Assembly: GCA_013824055.1 (NCBI GenBank)
Contig: PNNE01000204.1
Coordinates: 1 to 20,235 of the forward strand
Direction: 5' to 3'
Source: Rhodobacter sp.
Lineage (GTDB): Bacteria > Pseudomonadota > Alphaproteobacteria > Rhodobacterales > Rhodobacteraceae
DNA: 20,235 bases
Shown here: positions 1 through 7,083 of the stretch, in pieces
Layout: every line of letters starts with the position of its first letter
How positions within the stretch are numbered: position 1 is the stretch's first letter
Position numbers and translations under genes: made by a program
The notes under the pieces: model-generated
What the model was told of the DNA's origin: nothing
The model's input: only the letters and a program-made list of their open reading frames with translations
The model's database searches: none

Positions 1-1010
1 ACCTCTCCGGTGCGGTCGAGGTTGACGTCGATGCGTTAAGCGACGGTAAAGCCGTGCATGTCGCTGGAATCATGGAACATATCGAGGAAGCGGGCGTCCA
101 CTCCGGCGATTCGGCCTGCTGCCTGCCGCCGCACCAGCTGTCTGCGGAAACCGTCGAGGAGCTGAAGCGCCAGACCGTCGTCATGGCCCTTGCTCTCAAC
201 GTCGTCGGGTTGATGAACGTGCAGTTCGCGATCAAGGACGGGGTGATCTACGTCCTGGAAGTGAACCCCCGCGCCAGCCGCACCGTGCCCTTCGTGGCCA
301 AGGCCACCGACAGCGCCATCGCCAGCATCGCCGCCCGCCTGATGGCCGGTGAGCCCTTGTCGAACTTCCCGCTGCGCGCGCCCTACCCCGCCGGCGTCGG
401 CCCCGACACCGACCTGCCGCTGGCCGACCCGTTGACGCTGGCCGACCCGAACACCCCCTGGTTCAGCGTCAAGGAGGCCGTCCTCCCCTTCGCCCGCTTC
501 CCCGGCGTCGACCCGGTGCTTGGCCCGGAAATGCGCTCGACCGGCGAGGTGATGGGCTGGGACCGCACCTTCGCCCTGGCCTTCCTCAAGGCCCAGATGG
601 GCGCCGGCACGATCCTGCCCGAAACCGGCCGCGTCTTCCTGTCGGTCAAGGACATGGACAAGACCGAGGCCCTTGCAGCCGCCGCCCGCGACCTTGTGGC
701 GATGGGCTTCGTGATCGTCGCCACCAAGGGCACGGCCCAATGGCTCGCCCAGAACGGCGTGACCGCCGAGCCCGTTGCCAAGGTCTACGAAGGCCGCCCG
801 AACATCGTCGACCGGCTGAAGAACAACGACATCGCCCTGGTGATGAACACGACCGAGGGCACCCAGTCCGTGTCCGACAGCCGCGACATCCGGCGGGTCG
901 CGCTGATGGACAAGATCCCCTATTTCACCACCGCTGCGGCGTCAGTGGCGGCGGTGGCGGCCATGAAGGCGCGGGGCGAGGGCTATGGGGTTAGGACGTT
1001 GCAGGGGTGA
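1..1010 (+). CDS. carB: Carbamoyl-phosphate synthase large subunit, C-terminal part (5' end outside window)
   Basis: The reading frame is open from base 3 and continues from outside the window, so only about the last 335 residues of a protein that is usually near 1,100 residues are present. CarB makes carbamoyl phosphate from bicarbonate, ATP and glutamine-derived ammonia for pyrimidine and arginine synthesis, in the cytoplasm together with the small subunit CarA. The visible part begins in the second ATP-grasp domain, with the diagnostic GIMEHIEEAGVHSGDSAC stretch and the VLEVNPRASRTVPF metal/ATP-binding stretch. It then passes GEVMGWDRTFALAFLKAQ and ends with the MGS-like allosteric domain (VATKGTAQWL, KNNDIALVMNTT, RRVALMDKIPYFTT). 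The protein ends at a TGA. A weak 7-bp hairpin (1016-1022/1045-1051) follows. Family assignment is certain from sequence; regulation of the gene cannot be seen. Confidence 0.97.
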   Translation, partial: LSGAVEVDVDALSDGKAVHVAGIMEHIEEAGVHSGDSACCLPPHQLSAETVEELKRQTVVMALALNVVGLMNVQFAIKDGVIYVLEVNPRASRTVPFVAKATDSAIASIAARLMAGEPLSNFPLRAPYPAGVGPDTDLPLADPLTLADPNTPWFSVKEAVLPFARFPGVDPVLGPEMRSTGEVMGWDRTFALAFLKAQMGAGTILPETGRVFLSVKDMDKTEALAAAARDLVAMGFVIVATKGTAQWLAQNGVTAEPVAKVYEGRPNIVDRLKNNDIALVMNTTEGTQSVSDSRDIRRVALMDKIPYFTTAAASVAAVAAMKARGEGYGVRTLQG

Positions 1011-1104
1011 GATGCAGCCCTCGCCCGATCGACCTTGCCATGAAGAGGGCTGACCGACGAGGGTCTATGTGATCATCCGGGATGGAACAAGTAGCGTTAG
1101 GGTG

Positions 1105-1300
1105 TCGCTCGCCCGATTTGTCCCGCGACAAATCGGGCCGCGCCTGCCTGCCCCTGGCAGGCGCGTTTCCGCGCCTGCCCAGTCAGGCGCACCCCGATTT
1201 CCAAGCGTCCAGACAAGCTGAAAACCCCTTGCCTTCCGGCTTGCGCCTCCAGGCAATCGGGTCGGGCGACTGTCCACTGGACAGTCGCTTTTCCGACCCT
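1105..1300. repeat. Cluster of strong palindromes (REP/BIME-like) in the 489-bp gap after carB
   Basis: The gap 1011-1499 holds no convincing gene. Within it are several near-perfect inverted repeats. Hairpin 1 has 12-bp arms 1111-1122/1127-1138 (GCCCGATTTGTC) with a 4-base loop. Next is a chain of four alternating arms: 1140-1148, 1156-1164, 1171-1179 and 1184-1190 (GCGCCTGCC and its complement). The last hairpin has arms 1266-1275/1279-1288 plus an outer 7-bp clamp 1259-1265/1293-1299. A copy of part of hairpin 1 (CCCGATTT) recurs at 1193-1200. Such dense intergenic palindromes are typical of dispersed REP-like elements; calling it one is inference, because no second copy lies in this window. 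An A/T-richer patch (about 1312-1350) follows and could carry a promoter for the next gene, but I see no clear -35/-10 pair. Confidence 0.6.
1259..1299 (+). terminator. Long hairpin with T-tract, possible intrinsic terminator
   Basis: A 10-bp perfect stem (GCGACTGTCC at 1266-1275 with its complement at 1279-1288, loop ACT) is followed at once by TTTT (1289-1292). A further 7-bp stem (1259-1265 with 1293-1299) encloses it. Stem plus T-run fits a rho-independent terminator on the plus strand. However, it lies about 250 bases after carB, and the outer clamp would compete with the T-run, so it may instead be part of the palindromic repeat cluster. Confidence 0.4.
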
Positions 1301-1499
1301 CAAGCCCGCCATTCTGACAAAATCCAAACCTTAACACCATCATAACGTCCACGACCAACCCCCTGAAATCCCTCACGGCCCCCGCCCCGTCCAACGTGGG
1401 CACCCCTCCCCCCAAGGTCGCTTTCCGCCCCCAACCCGTCCCCTCCGGCTTGGAAAGCCCGGCCCGGCCCGCTAATCTCCGACCCCAAAGGAGACCCCG

Positions 1500-1910
1500 A
1501 TGACCCGCGAGACGACCCTTTCCCTGATCCGCCGCTATTACGACGCCTTCAACGCGGGCGATCCCGAGGGGATGCTGGCCTGCCTGACCGAGGACGTCGA
1601 GCACCGGGTGAACGAGGGCGGGCACCGGATCGGCAAGGCGAAGTTCCGCGAGTTCTGCGGCCACATGGGCGTCAGCTACCGCGAGCAGCTGCGGGACCTG
1701 ACGATCTTCGCCACCGACGACGGCAGCCGCGGGGCGGCCGAGTTCGTGGTCCACGGCGAGTATCTGAAGACCGACCCCGGCCTTCCGCACGCAAAGGGCC
1801 AGACCTATATCCTGCCCGCCGGGGGGTTCTTCGAGATCAAGGGCGGCCTCATCAGCCGCATCACCACCTTCTACAACCTCAACGACTGGACCCGGCAGGT
1901 CAGCCGATGA
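1500..1910 (+). CDS. NTF2-like / ketosteroid isomerase-related protein (SnoaL fold)
   Basis: A 136-residue cytoplasmic protein of the NTF2-like superfamily, in the 'ketosteroid isomerase-related' group. It has the usual opening helix pattern (LIRRYYDAFNAGDPEGMLACLTEDVEHRVNEGG) followed by alternating strands, and ends in the conserved TTFYNLNDWTRQV stretch. A good ribosome site (AAAGGAG, ending six bases before the ATG) supports this start. The stop overlaps the next gene's ATG in an ATGA, so the two are almost surely co-transcribed and translationally coupled. The substrate is unknown: members of this fold include isomerases, dehydratases and pure binding proteins, and nothing here shows which. 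The family call is firm; any enzymatic role is not. Confidence 0.85.
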   Translation: MTRETTLSLIRRYYDAFNAGDPEGMLACLTEDVEHRVNEGGHRIGKAKFREFCGHMGVSYREQLRDLTIFATDDGSRGAAEFVVHGEYLKTDPGLPHAKGQTYILPAGGFFEIKGGLISRITTFYNLNDWTRQVSR

Positions 1911-2503
1911 ACATCGACGAGATCGAGGTCCGGGTCCTCAAAGGCTCCGACCTGGAGGCCGCCCTCGACGGCGTGGCGCAACTGCGGATCACCGTGTTCC
2001 GGGACTGGCCCTATCTCTACGACGGCTCGCTGGACTACGAACGCGAATACCTTTCCACCTACCGCGACAACCCCGGCGCGCTGCTGGTGGGGGCGTTCCA
2101 CGATGGCCAGCTGATCGGCGCCTCGACCTCGACCCCGATGGAGGACCACGCGGCGGAATTCTCGGCCCCGTTCCGCGACCTTGGGCTGCAGCCGGACAAC
2201 ATCCTCTATGGCGCGGAATCCGTCCTGCTGCGCCCCTATCGCGGCCTTGGCCTGGGCCACCGCTTCATCGACCTGCGCGAGGCCCATGCCCGCGACCTGG
2301 GCCGCAGCCATGTTGCCTTCTGTTCGGTGATCCGGCCCGACGACCATCCGGCCCGCCCCGCCGAAGCGCGCACCAACGACGCTTTCTGGCTTGGGCGCGG
2401 GTATGAGACGCTGCCCGGCGTCGTGGCGCGGTTCAGCTGGAAAGACCTTGGCGACAGCGTCGAGACCGAAAAGCCCCTGCAGTTCTGGATGCGAAAGCTC
2501 TGA
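1907..2503 (+). CDS. GNAT-family N-acetyltransferase
   Basis: A 198-residue protein with the GNAT fold, which transfers an acetyl group from acetyl-CoA to an amine. The acetyl-CoA pyrophosphate-binding motif A is visible as LRPYRGLGLGHRFIDLREAH at roughly residues 103-122, preceded by the strand GALLVGAFHDGQLIGASTST. The C-terminal part (NDAFWLGRGYE) carries the usual late-domain residues. It starts in the ATGA overlap with the NTF2-like gene and ends three bases from the convergent flavin reductase. No signal peptide or membrane segment is seen. The acceptor substrate cannot be told. Pairing with the NTF2-like gene suggests a shared small-molecule task, which is inference only. Confidence 0.85.
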   Translation: MNIDEIEVRVLKGSDLEAALDGVAQLRITVFRDWPYLYDGSLDYEREYLSTYRDNPGALLVGAFHDGQLIGASTSTPMEDHAAEFSAPFRDLGLQPDNILYGAESVLLRPYRGLGLGHRFIDLREAHARDLGRSHVAFCSVIRPDDHPARPAEARTNDAFWLGRGYETLPGVVARFSWKDLGDSVETEKPLQFWMRKL

Positions 2504-2506
2504 CGG

Positions 2507-3022
2507 CTATTTCACGTCCAGGTGGATCGCCCGCCGGTAAGCCCGCTGCCCGTAAAGCAGGGCCGACCCGCTGCCCGACAGCCGCACCATGTTGACGCGC
2601 CCGATGATGACGTGATGCGTCTCCCACAGAAGCGCGGTGGCAAGGCGACATTCGAAGCTGGCGGTGGCCCCGGCCAGCAGGGGCTGGCCAATGTCACCGG
2701 CAGCCCAGTCCACCCGGTCGAAACGCTCGGCCCGGTCGGTGGCGCTGCGGCCGGCGAAGAGGTTCGCGATCTCTTGCTGGTCCTCGGCCAGAAGGTTGGC
2801 GCAGAAGGCACGGTTCTGCAGGATTGCCGTCGCCGCCGGGGATTGCCGGTTGATGCAGACCAGCAGCGAAGGATGCTCGCCATCGGCCGAGACCGAGGTC
2901 AGCGAAGACACGGTGACGCCCGCGCGCCCGCCCTCGCCATCGGTGGTGGCGACGGCGACGAAGGTGGCCGCGCGGCTCATGCCTTCGACGAAGGCGGCGC
3001 GGAGGTCGGCAAGTTCAGGCAT
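2507..3022 (-). CDS. Flavin reductase family protein (HpaC/RutF-like)
   Basis: A protein of 171 residues if begun at the ATG at 3022; a TTG 12 codons upstream (3058) is possible but starts outside the conserved region. It belongs to the flavin reductase-like (FMN-binding split barrel) family, which uses NAD(P)H to make reduced FMN or FAD, often for a two-component monooxygenase. Family marks are the opening FVEGMSRAATFVAVATTDG, the flavin-binding stretch GVTVSSLTSVSADGEHPSLL followed by VCINR, the ETHHVIIGRV segment in place of the usual GDHxIxIGRV, and the C-terminal LLYGQRAYRR. No partner oxygenase lies beside it, so the acceptor is unknown. It is convergent with the GNAT gene and lies 126 bases downstream of cueR on the same strand. 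It may have its own promoter, though none is clear. Confidence 0.88.
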   Translation of the reverse strand: MPELADLRAAFVEGMSRAATFVAVATTDGEGGRAGVTVSSLTSVSADGEHPSLLVCINRQSPAATAILQNRAFCANLLAEDQQEIANLFAGRSATDRAERFDRVDWAAGDIGQPLLAGATASFECRLATALLWETHHVIIGRVNMVRLSGSGSALLYGQRAYRRAIHLDVK

Positions 3023-3148
3023 CTGGCATCCCGGCGTTTCGGTCTTGGCTGGACGCAACCGCCCATCCCGATGATGTAAGCCGAGAACGCGCCGGGAAAA
3101 TGGCAGGTGCCTTGACCCGGGAAGTATTTCTTGCGCGCAGGAAGGCGA

Positions 3149-3565
3149 TCAGCGGGGTCGCACCTCGCAAGCGGATCGCCCACCCAGATCGTCCAGGATC
3201 GGACAGTCTGCCCGGTCATCTCCGGCGCAGGAATGGACCAGGTGTTCCAGCGCCGCCTTCATCTCCTGCATCTCGCGGATGCGCGCTTCCAGGATCTGGA
3301 CCTGAGCCTCGGCCAGGTGCTTGACGTCCGCGCTGGCCCGGCCGCGGTCGCGCCACAGCGCCAGCAGGTCCGCCACCTTCTCCATCGGAAAGCCCAGGTC
3401 CCGGGCCCGGCGGACAAACCGCAGGATCTGCACGTCCTTCGGGCCATAGGTCCGGTAGCCCGATACCGTCCGGCCGGCCGGGGGGATCAGGCCGGTTTGC
3501 TCATAGTAGCGGATCATCTTCGCCGACACGCCGCTGGACGCAGCGGCTTCGCCGATGTTCATCAT
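3149..3565 (-). CDS. cueR: Cu(I)-responsive MerR-family regulator, CueR-type
   Basis: A 138-residue MerR-family activator. The N-terminal winged helix (MNIGEAAASSGVSAKMIRYY, then GLIPPAGRTVSGYRTY) is followed by a dimerisation helix (about 78-108) and a metal loop with Cys113 and Cys121 in CAGDDRADCPIL. This two-cysteine loop with seven residues between matches E. coli CueR (Cys112/Cys120) and indicates Cu(I)/Ag(I) sensing. It overlaps the copA stop by an ATGA, so it is the second gene of the copA operon. The second Met codon, three bases on, is an equally good start. CueR would bind the palindrome at 6037-6059 and untwist the copA promoter when copper is bound, giving positive autoregulation of its own operon. 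The last residues after the loop are longer than in E. coli but unremarkable. Confidence 0.95.
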   Translation of the reverse strand: MMNIGEAAASSGVSAKMIRYYEQTGLIPPAGRTVSGYRTYGPKDVQILRFVRRARDLGFPMEKVADLLALWRDRGRASADVKHLAEAQVQILEARIREMQEMKAALEHLVHSCAGDDRADCPILDDLGGRSACEVRPR

Positions 3566-5997
3566 GCGCGGGCTCCATAGCGTTTCAGCCGCAGGGCGTT
3601 GGTCAGGACAAAGACCGAGGACATTGCCATCGCCCCGGCGGCCAGCACCGGGGACAACAGGATGCCGAAGGTCGGGTACAGCACCCCTGCCGCGACGGGG
3701 ATCAGCGCGGCGTTGTAGGCGAAGGCCCAGAACAGGTTCTGCTTGATGTTGCGCATCGTGGCGCGCGACAGCCCGATGGCATCGGCCAGCGCGGGCAACC
3801 GGCCAGAGACCAGCACCACATCCGCCGCCTCGATGGCGATGTCAGTGCCGGTGCCCATCGCGATGCCCACATCGGCCTCGGCCAGGGCGGGCGCATCGTT
3901 GATCCCGTCTCCGGCAAAGGCCAGCGCGCCCTCGGCCTTCAGCTTGCGGATCACTTCGACCTTGCCCTCGGGCGTCACCTCGGCCACCACCTCGTCGATG
4001 CCAAGGTCGCGCGCGATGGCCCGCGCGGTCCGGGCGTTGTCGCCCGAGATCATCGCAAGCCTCAACCCCATCGCCTTCATCGCGGCAATCGCCGCGGGGG
4101 TCGTCGGCTTCACCGTGTCGGCCACCGCAAGGAGGGCGACGGCCTTGCCGTCCCGCGCCGCGTAAAGCGGGCTTTCGCCGCGGTCGGCCAGACGTTCGGC
4201 CTCGGGCAGGAAGGCGGCGATGTCCACGCCACGATTGCCCATCTCGCGCGCCGAGCCGAGTGCGATCTCCGCCCCGGCAACCCGCGCCGAGACGCCGTGG
4301 CCAGGCTTGGCCAGGAATCCCTCGACCGCAGGCAGCGCCAGACCCGCTGCCGCCGCGACGATGGCGCGGGCGACGGGATGTTCCGACTGCGCCTCGACTG
4401 CCGCCAGCACCGGCAGAAGCGCCGCTTTCGTCTCGCCCTCGGCGGGCTGGAAACTGGTCAGCACGGGCTTGCCCTCGGTCAGCGTGCCGGTCTTGTCGAA
4501 GGCCACCACCTGCACGCCCTGCAGCGCCTGCAACGCCTCGCCCTTGCGGAACAGCACGCCCAGTTCCGCCCCCCGCCCGGTCCCGACCAGGATCGAGACC
4601 GGGGTCGCCAGCCCCATCGCGCAGGGGCAGGCGATGATCAGGACCGCCACGGCATTGACCAGCGCCATCGGCAAGGACGGCGCAGGTCCGAACACCAGCC
4701 AGACCAGGAAGGTCGCCAGGGCCAGGGCCATCACCGCGGGCACGAACCACAGCGTCACCTTGTCGACCAGCGCCTGGATCGGCAGCTTGCCGCCCTGCGC
4801 CGCCTCGACCATGCGGATGATCCGCGACAGCATGGTGTCCGCGCCGACCGCGACGGCCTTGATCACCAGAGCACCGGTCTGGTTCACCGTCCCGCCGATC
4901 ACCCGGTCGCCCGCGCGCTTTTCGACCGGCAGCGGCTCGCCCGTGACCATCGATTCGTCGATCCAGCTGGCCCCCTCGGCGACGCGGCCGTCGACGGGCA
5001 CCCGCTCGCCGGGCCGCAATTCCAGCAGGTCCCCGGTCCGCACCTCGGCCACGGGCAGGTCGCGGACCTTGCCCTCGCGGCGAACATGGGCGACATCGGG
5101 CTGCAGGCCGATCAGCCGCTCGATCGCCCGCGATGAGCGGCCCTTGGCGCGGGCCTCCAGCAACCGGCCAAGCAGGATCAGGGTGACGATCACCGCGGCG
5201 GCCTCGAAGTAGACGAGGACCGATCCCGGCGGCAACAGCGCGGGCTGGAAGGTCGCCAGCGTCGAATAGGCCCAGGCCGCACCCGTGCCGACCGCGACAA
5301 GGCTGGACATGTCGGGCGCGCCCTTCACGAGCGCGGGGAGGCCACGCAGGAAGAACCGGCGGCCGGGACCGGCCAGAACAATCGTCGTCAGCACGAACTG
5401 GATCAGCCAGCTTGTCGTCTGGCCGATGGTTCCCATGATGAAATGGTGAAAGGCCGGGATCATGTGCGACCCCATCTCCAGCACGAAGACCGGCAGGGTC
5501 AGCGCGGCGGCAAGGACCATGTCGCGGGTCAGCCCCTCGGCCTCGCGCTCGCGGCGTTCGGTCACGGTTTCGGCTGCGGCGGTGGCAAGGCGGGCGGCAT
5601 AGCCCACGGCCTTGACCGCCTGGATCAGGGCAGCGGGGTCGGCCACCCCCTCGACCCTGGCGCTTTCCGTGGCGAGGTTGACGTTGGCCAGCGTCACCCC
5701 CGGCACGGCCTGCAGCGCCCGTTCGACCCGCGCGACGCAGGAGGCGCAGGTCATACCCTCGATGGTCAGGTCCTGGGCGGTGGCCGGAACGTGGTAGCCG
5801 GCCGTCTCGATGGCGCCGATCAGCAGGTCGGGCGGGGCGACGCCGGTGATCTCGGCGGTTTCGGTCGCCAGGTTCACGGCAGCGGCGCTGACCCCAGGCA
5901 CGGCCTTCAGCGCCCGTTCGACGCGCCCCGCGCAAGAGGCGCAGGTCATGCCGGTGACGGGCAGGGCGAGCGTGGTTTCGACTGATGGAGCGGTCAT
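3562..5997 (-). CDS. copA: Cu(I)-exporting P1B-type ATPase
   Basis: An 811-residue inner-membrane pump that exports Cu(I) to the periplasm using ATP. Two N-terminal heavy-metal domains carry CxxC motifs at Cys19/Cys22 and Cys84/Cys87. Membrane helices begin near residue 160. The actuator TGE is at 352-354, the transport-site CPC at 457-459, the phosphorylated Asp in DKTGTLT at 501, the HP dipeptide at 540-541 and the hinge GDGINDAP from 696. The late helices have YN (761-762) and MSS (792-794), the remaining signature residues of the Cu(I)-specific P1B-1 subgroup. The start is supported by AAGGAGGA (6012-6005) and by the CueR-type promoter just upstream. Length and motifs are complete, so it should be functional. 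cueR follows by a 4-bp overlap. Confidence 0.98.
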   Translation of the reverse strand: MTAPSVETTLALPVTGMTCASCAGRVERALKAVPGVSAAAVNLATETAEITGVAPPDLLIGAIETAGYHVPATAQDLTIEGMTCASCVARVERALQAVPGVTLANVNLATESARVEGVADPAALIQAVKAVGYAARLATAAAETVTERREREAEGLTRDMVLAAALTLPVFVLEMGSHMIPAFHHFIMGTIGQTTSWLIQFVLTTIVLAGPGRRFFLRGLPALVKGAPDMSSLVAVGTGAAWAYSTLATFQPALLPPGSVLVYFEAAAVIVTLILLGRLLEARAKGRSSRAIERLIGLQPDVAHVRREGKVRDLPVAEVRTGDLLELRPGERVPVDGRVAEGASWIDESMVTGEPLPVEKRAGDRVIGGTVNQTGALVIKAVAVGADTMLSRIIRMVEAAQGGKLPIQALVDKVTLWFVPAVMALALATFLVWLVFGPAPSLPMALVNAVAVLIIACPCAMGLATPVSILVGTGRGAELGVLFRKGEALQALQGVQVVAFDKTGTLTEGKPVLTSFQPAEGETKAALLPVLAAVEAQSEHPVARAIVAAAAGLALPAVEGFLAKPGHGVSARVAGAEIALGSAREMGNRGVDIAAFLPEAERLADRGESPLYAARDGKAVALLAVADTVKPTTPAAIAAMKAMGLRLAMISGDNARTARAIARDLGIDEVVAEVTPEGKVEVIRKLKAEGALAFAGDGINDAPALAEADVGIAMGTGTDIAIEAADVVLVSGRLPALADAIGLSRATMRNIKQNLFWAFAYNAALIPVAAGVLYPTFGILLSPVLAAGAMAMSSVFVLTNALRLKRYGARA

Positions 5998-6030
5998 GGT
6001 CCGATCCTCCTTGATGGTCAGGACCTTCGC

Positions 6031-6061
6031 TCTATAGACCTTCCCACGATGGGAAGGTCAA
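6031..6061 (-). promoter_or_regulatory. CueR-controlled copA promoter: CueR box in a 19-bp spacer
   Basis: On the minus strand there is a -35 TTGACC (6061-6056) and a -10 TATAGA (6036-6031) separated by exactly 19 bp, the over-long spacer typical of MerR-type promoters. Most of the spacer is the perfect palindrome GACCTTCCCA-CGA-TGGGAAGGTC (6037-6059), which matches the known CueR operator pattern ACCTTCC-N7-GGAAGGT. It lies 34 bases before the copA start codon. This is direct sequence evidence that the operon is activated by the CueR encoded at its end. Confidence 0.93.
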
Positions 6062-6221
6062 CCCCCTGACGAGGTCTTTCTGCCGCTGTGCCCGGAAACC
6101 GCCCACAGCGCGGGTTGGGCCGCGGGCCACCGCCAGCGCCCCATGAGGCTGACCGCCTGATCTGCGCGCATCGCCGCAGGCGGCAGCTGTCATGAAACCT
6201 TCATTGGACACCGAAATTCAT

Positions 6222-6237
6222 TTCCAGCAATCTGGAA
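6222..6237 (+). promoter_or_regulatory. Candidate ArsR-type operator before the arsenic operon
   Basis: A perfect 6-bp inverted repeat TTCCAG-CAAT-CTGGAA ends two bases before the ATG at 6240. A -35-like TTGGAC lies at 6204-6209, but no good -10 is visible. The position suits repression by the ArsR half of the fusion. It also argues for the start at 6240, since with the ATG at 6192 the site would lie inside the coding region. The region 6062-6191 between this and the copA promoter shows nothing else I can name. Confidence 0.45.
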
Positions 6238-6239
6238 TT

Positions 6240-7079
6240 ATGGAACAGACTTCCGCCAGCCATGCCTTTGCGACCCTTGGCCATCCCGGCCGCCTGGCCG
6301 TGTTTCGCCTGCTGGTGCGCTTTGCACCGCAGGGCGCAAGGCCGACCGAGATCGCTGCGGCCCTGGGGCTGAAGCAGAACACCCTGTCGCACCATCTGGC
6401 CGACCTGACGGGCGCGGGCCTGATTTCGGTGACCCGCCAGGGCAGGTCGCTGCTCTATGCCGTCGATCTGGACGCGACCGAAGCGCTGATCGGCTATCTC
6501 GCCCTCGATGTCGGGCGGGGGCGACCCGACCTTCTGTCCCCGCTTCTTGCCGCCAGGAAGGACGCCGCAATGCGCGATGCCGATTTCAACGTGCTCTTCA
6601 TCTGCTCGGGCAACTCTGCCCGGTCGATCCTTGCCGAGGCGCTCTTGCGCGACCTGGGCCAGGGCCGGTTTCAGGCCTTTTCCGCCGGCATCCGACCGGG
6701 AAGCGAGCTGAACCCCTTCGCGCTGGACATCCTGCGGCGCAACGGTCACGACATCACGGGCCTGCGCTCCAAGCATGTCTCGGAGTTCCAGACACCCGGC
6801 GCCCCCGTGATGGATTTCGTCTTCACCGTCTGCGACACCGCCGCAGCCGAAGAGTGCCCGCCCTGGCCCGGCCAGCCGATCACCGGCCACTGGGGCCTGC
6901 CCGACCCGGTGAAGGCCACCGGCACCGATGCGGAAAAGGCGCTGGTCTTCGCCCGCACCTACGCCGCCCTGCGCCGCCGGATCATGGCCTTCGTCGAGTT
7001 GCCGTTCCAGTCGCTGACGCGGCTCTCGCTGCAATCCCGCGTCGACGCGATCGCTTCCGACCACGACGCAAAGGCCTGA
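6240..7079 (+). CDS. Fused ArsR-family repressor and ArsC-type arsenate reductase
   Basis: A 279-residue two-domain protein. Residues 1-105 form an ArsR/SmtB winged helix (FATLGHPGRLAVFRLL; recognition region LGLKQNTLSHHLADL; wing ISVTRQGRSLLYAV). Residues 115-250 form a low-molecular-weight phosphatase-type arsenate reductase with the CX5R loop CSGNSARS (Cys122), the resolving pair Cys198 and Cys206 (VCDTAAAEECPPWPG), and HWGLPDP with the catalytic Asp. It should reduce As(V) to As(III) with thioredoxin or a similar donor, and repress its own operon. Oddity: the ArsR part has no cysteine at all; the only three are the catalytic ones. An upstream ATG (6192) gives 16 more residues, but has a poor ribosome site and would enclose the candidate operator. 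The next gene starts four bases after the stop. Confidence 0.92.
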   Translation: MEQTSASHAFATLGHPGRLAVFRLLVRFAPQGARPTEIAAALGLKQNTLSHHLADLTGAGLISVTRQGRSLLYAVDLDATEALIGYLALDVGRGRPDLLSPLLAARKDAAMRDADFNVLFICSGNSARSILAEALLRDLGQGRFQAFSAGIRPGSELNPFALDILRRNGHDITGLRSKHVSEFQTPGAPVMDFVFTVCDTAAAEECPPWPGQPITGHWGLPDPVKATGTDAEKALVFARTYAALRRRIMAFVELPFQSLTRLSLQSRVDAIASDHDAKA

Positions 7080-7083
7080 TCCC

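Noticed and set aside
1111..1190. CRISPR-like array
   Set aside because: The repeated arms are short, alternate in orientation and have no regular unique spacers, and no cas genes are present.
1082..1345. Small plus-strand open frame over the palindrome cluster
   Set aside because: It has no plausible ribosome site, no recognisable protein features, and is explained by the inverted repeats.
1065..1790. Minus-strand open frame spanning the gap and the NTF2-like gene
   Set aside because: It crosses the palindromes and a well-supported coding gene on the other strand, and the product looks like shadow translation.
2507..3565. Flavin reductase as a third gene of the copper operon
   Set aside because: There are 126 bases between it and cueR, and no functional link to copper is known; read-through is possible but unsupported.
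3842..5935. A 697-codon minus-strand open frame within copA in another phase
   Set aside because: The translation is low-complexity Arg/Gly/Pro and the in-phase copA has every catalytic motif.
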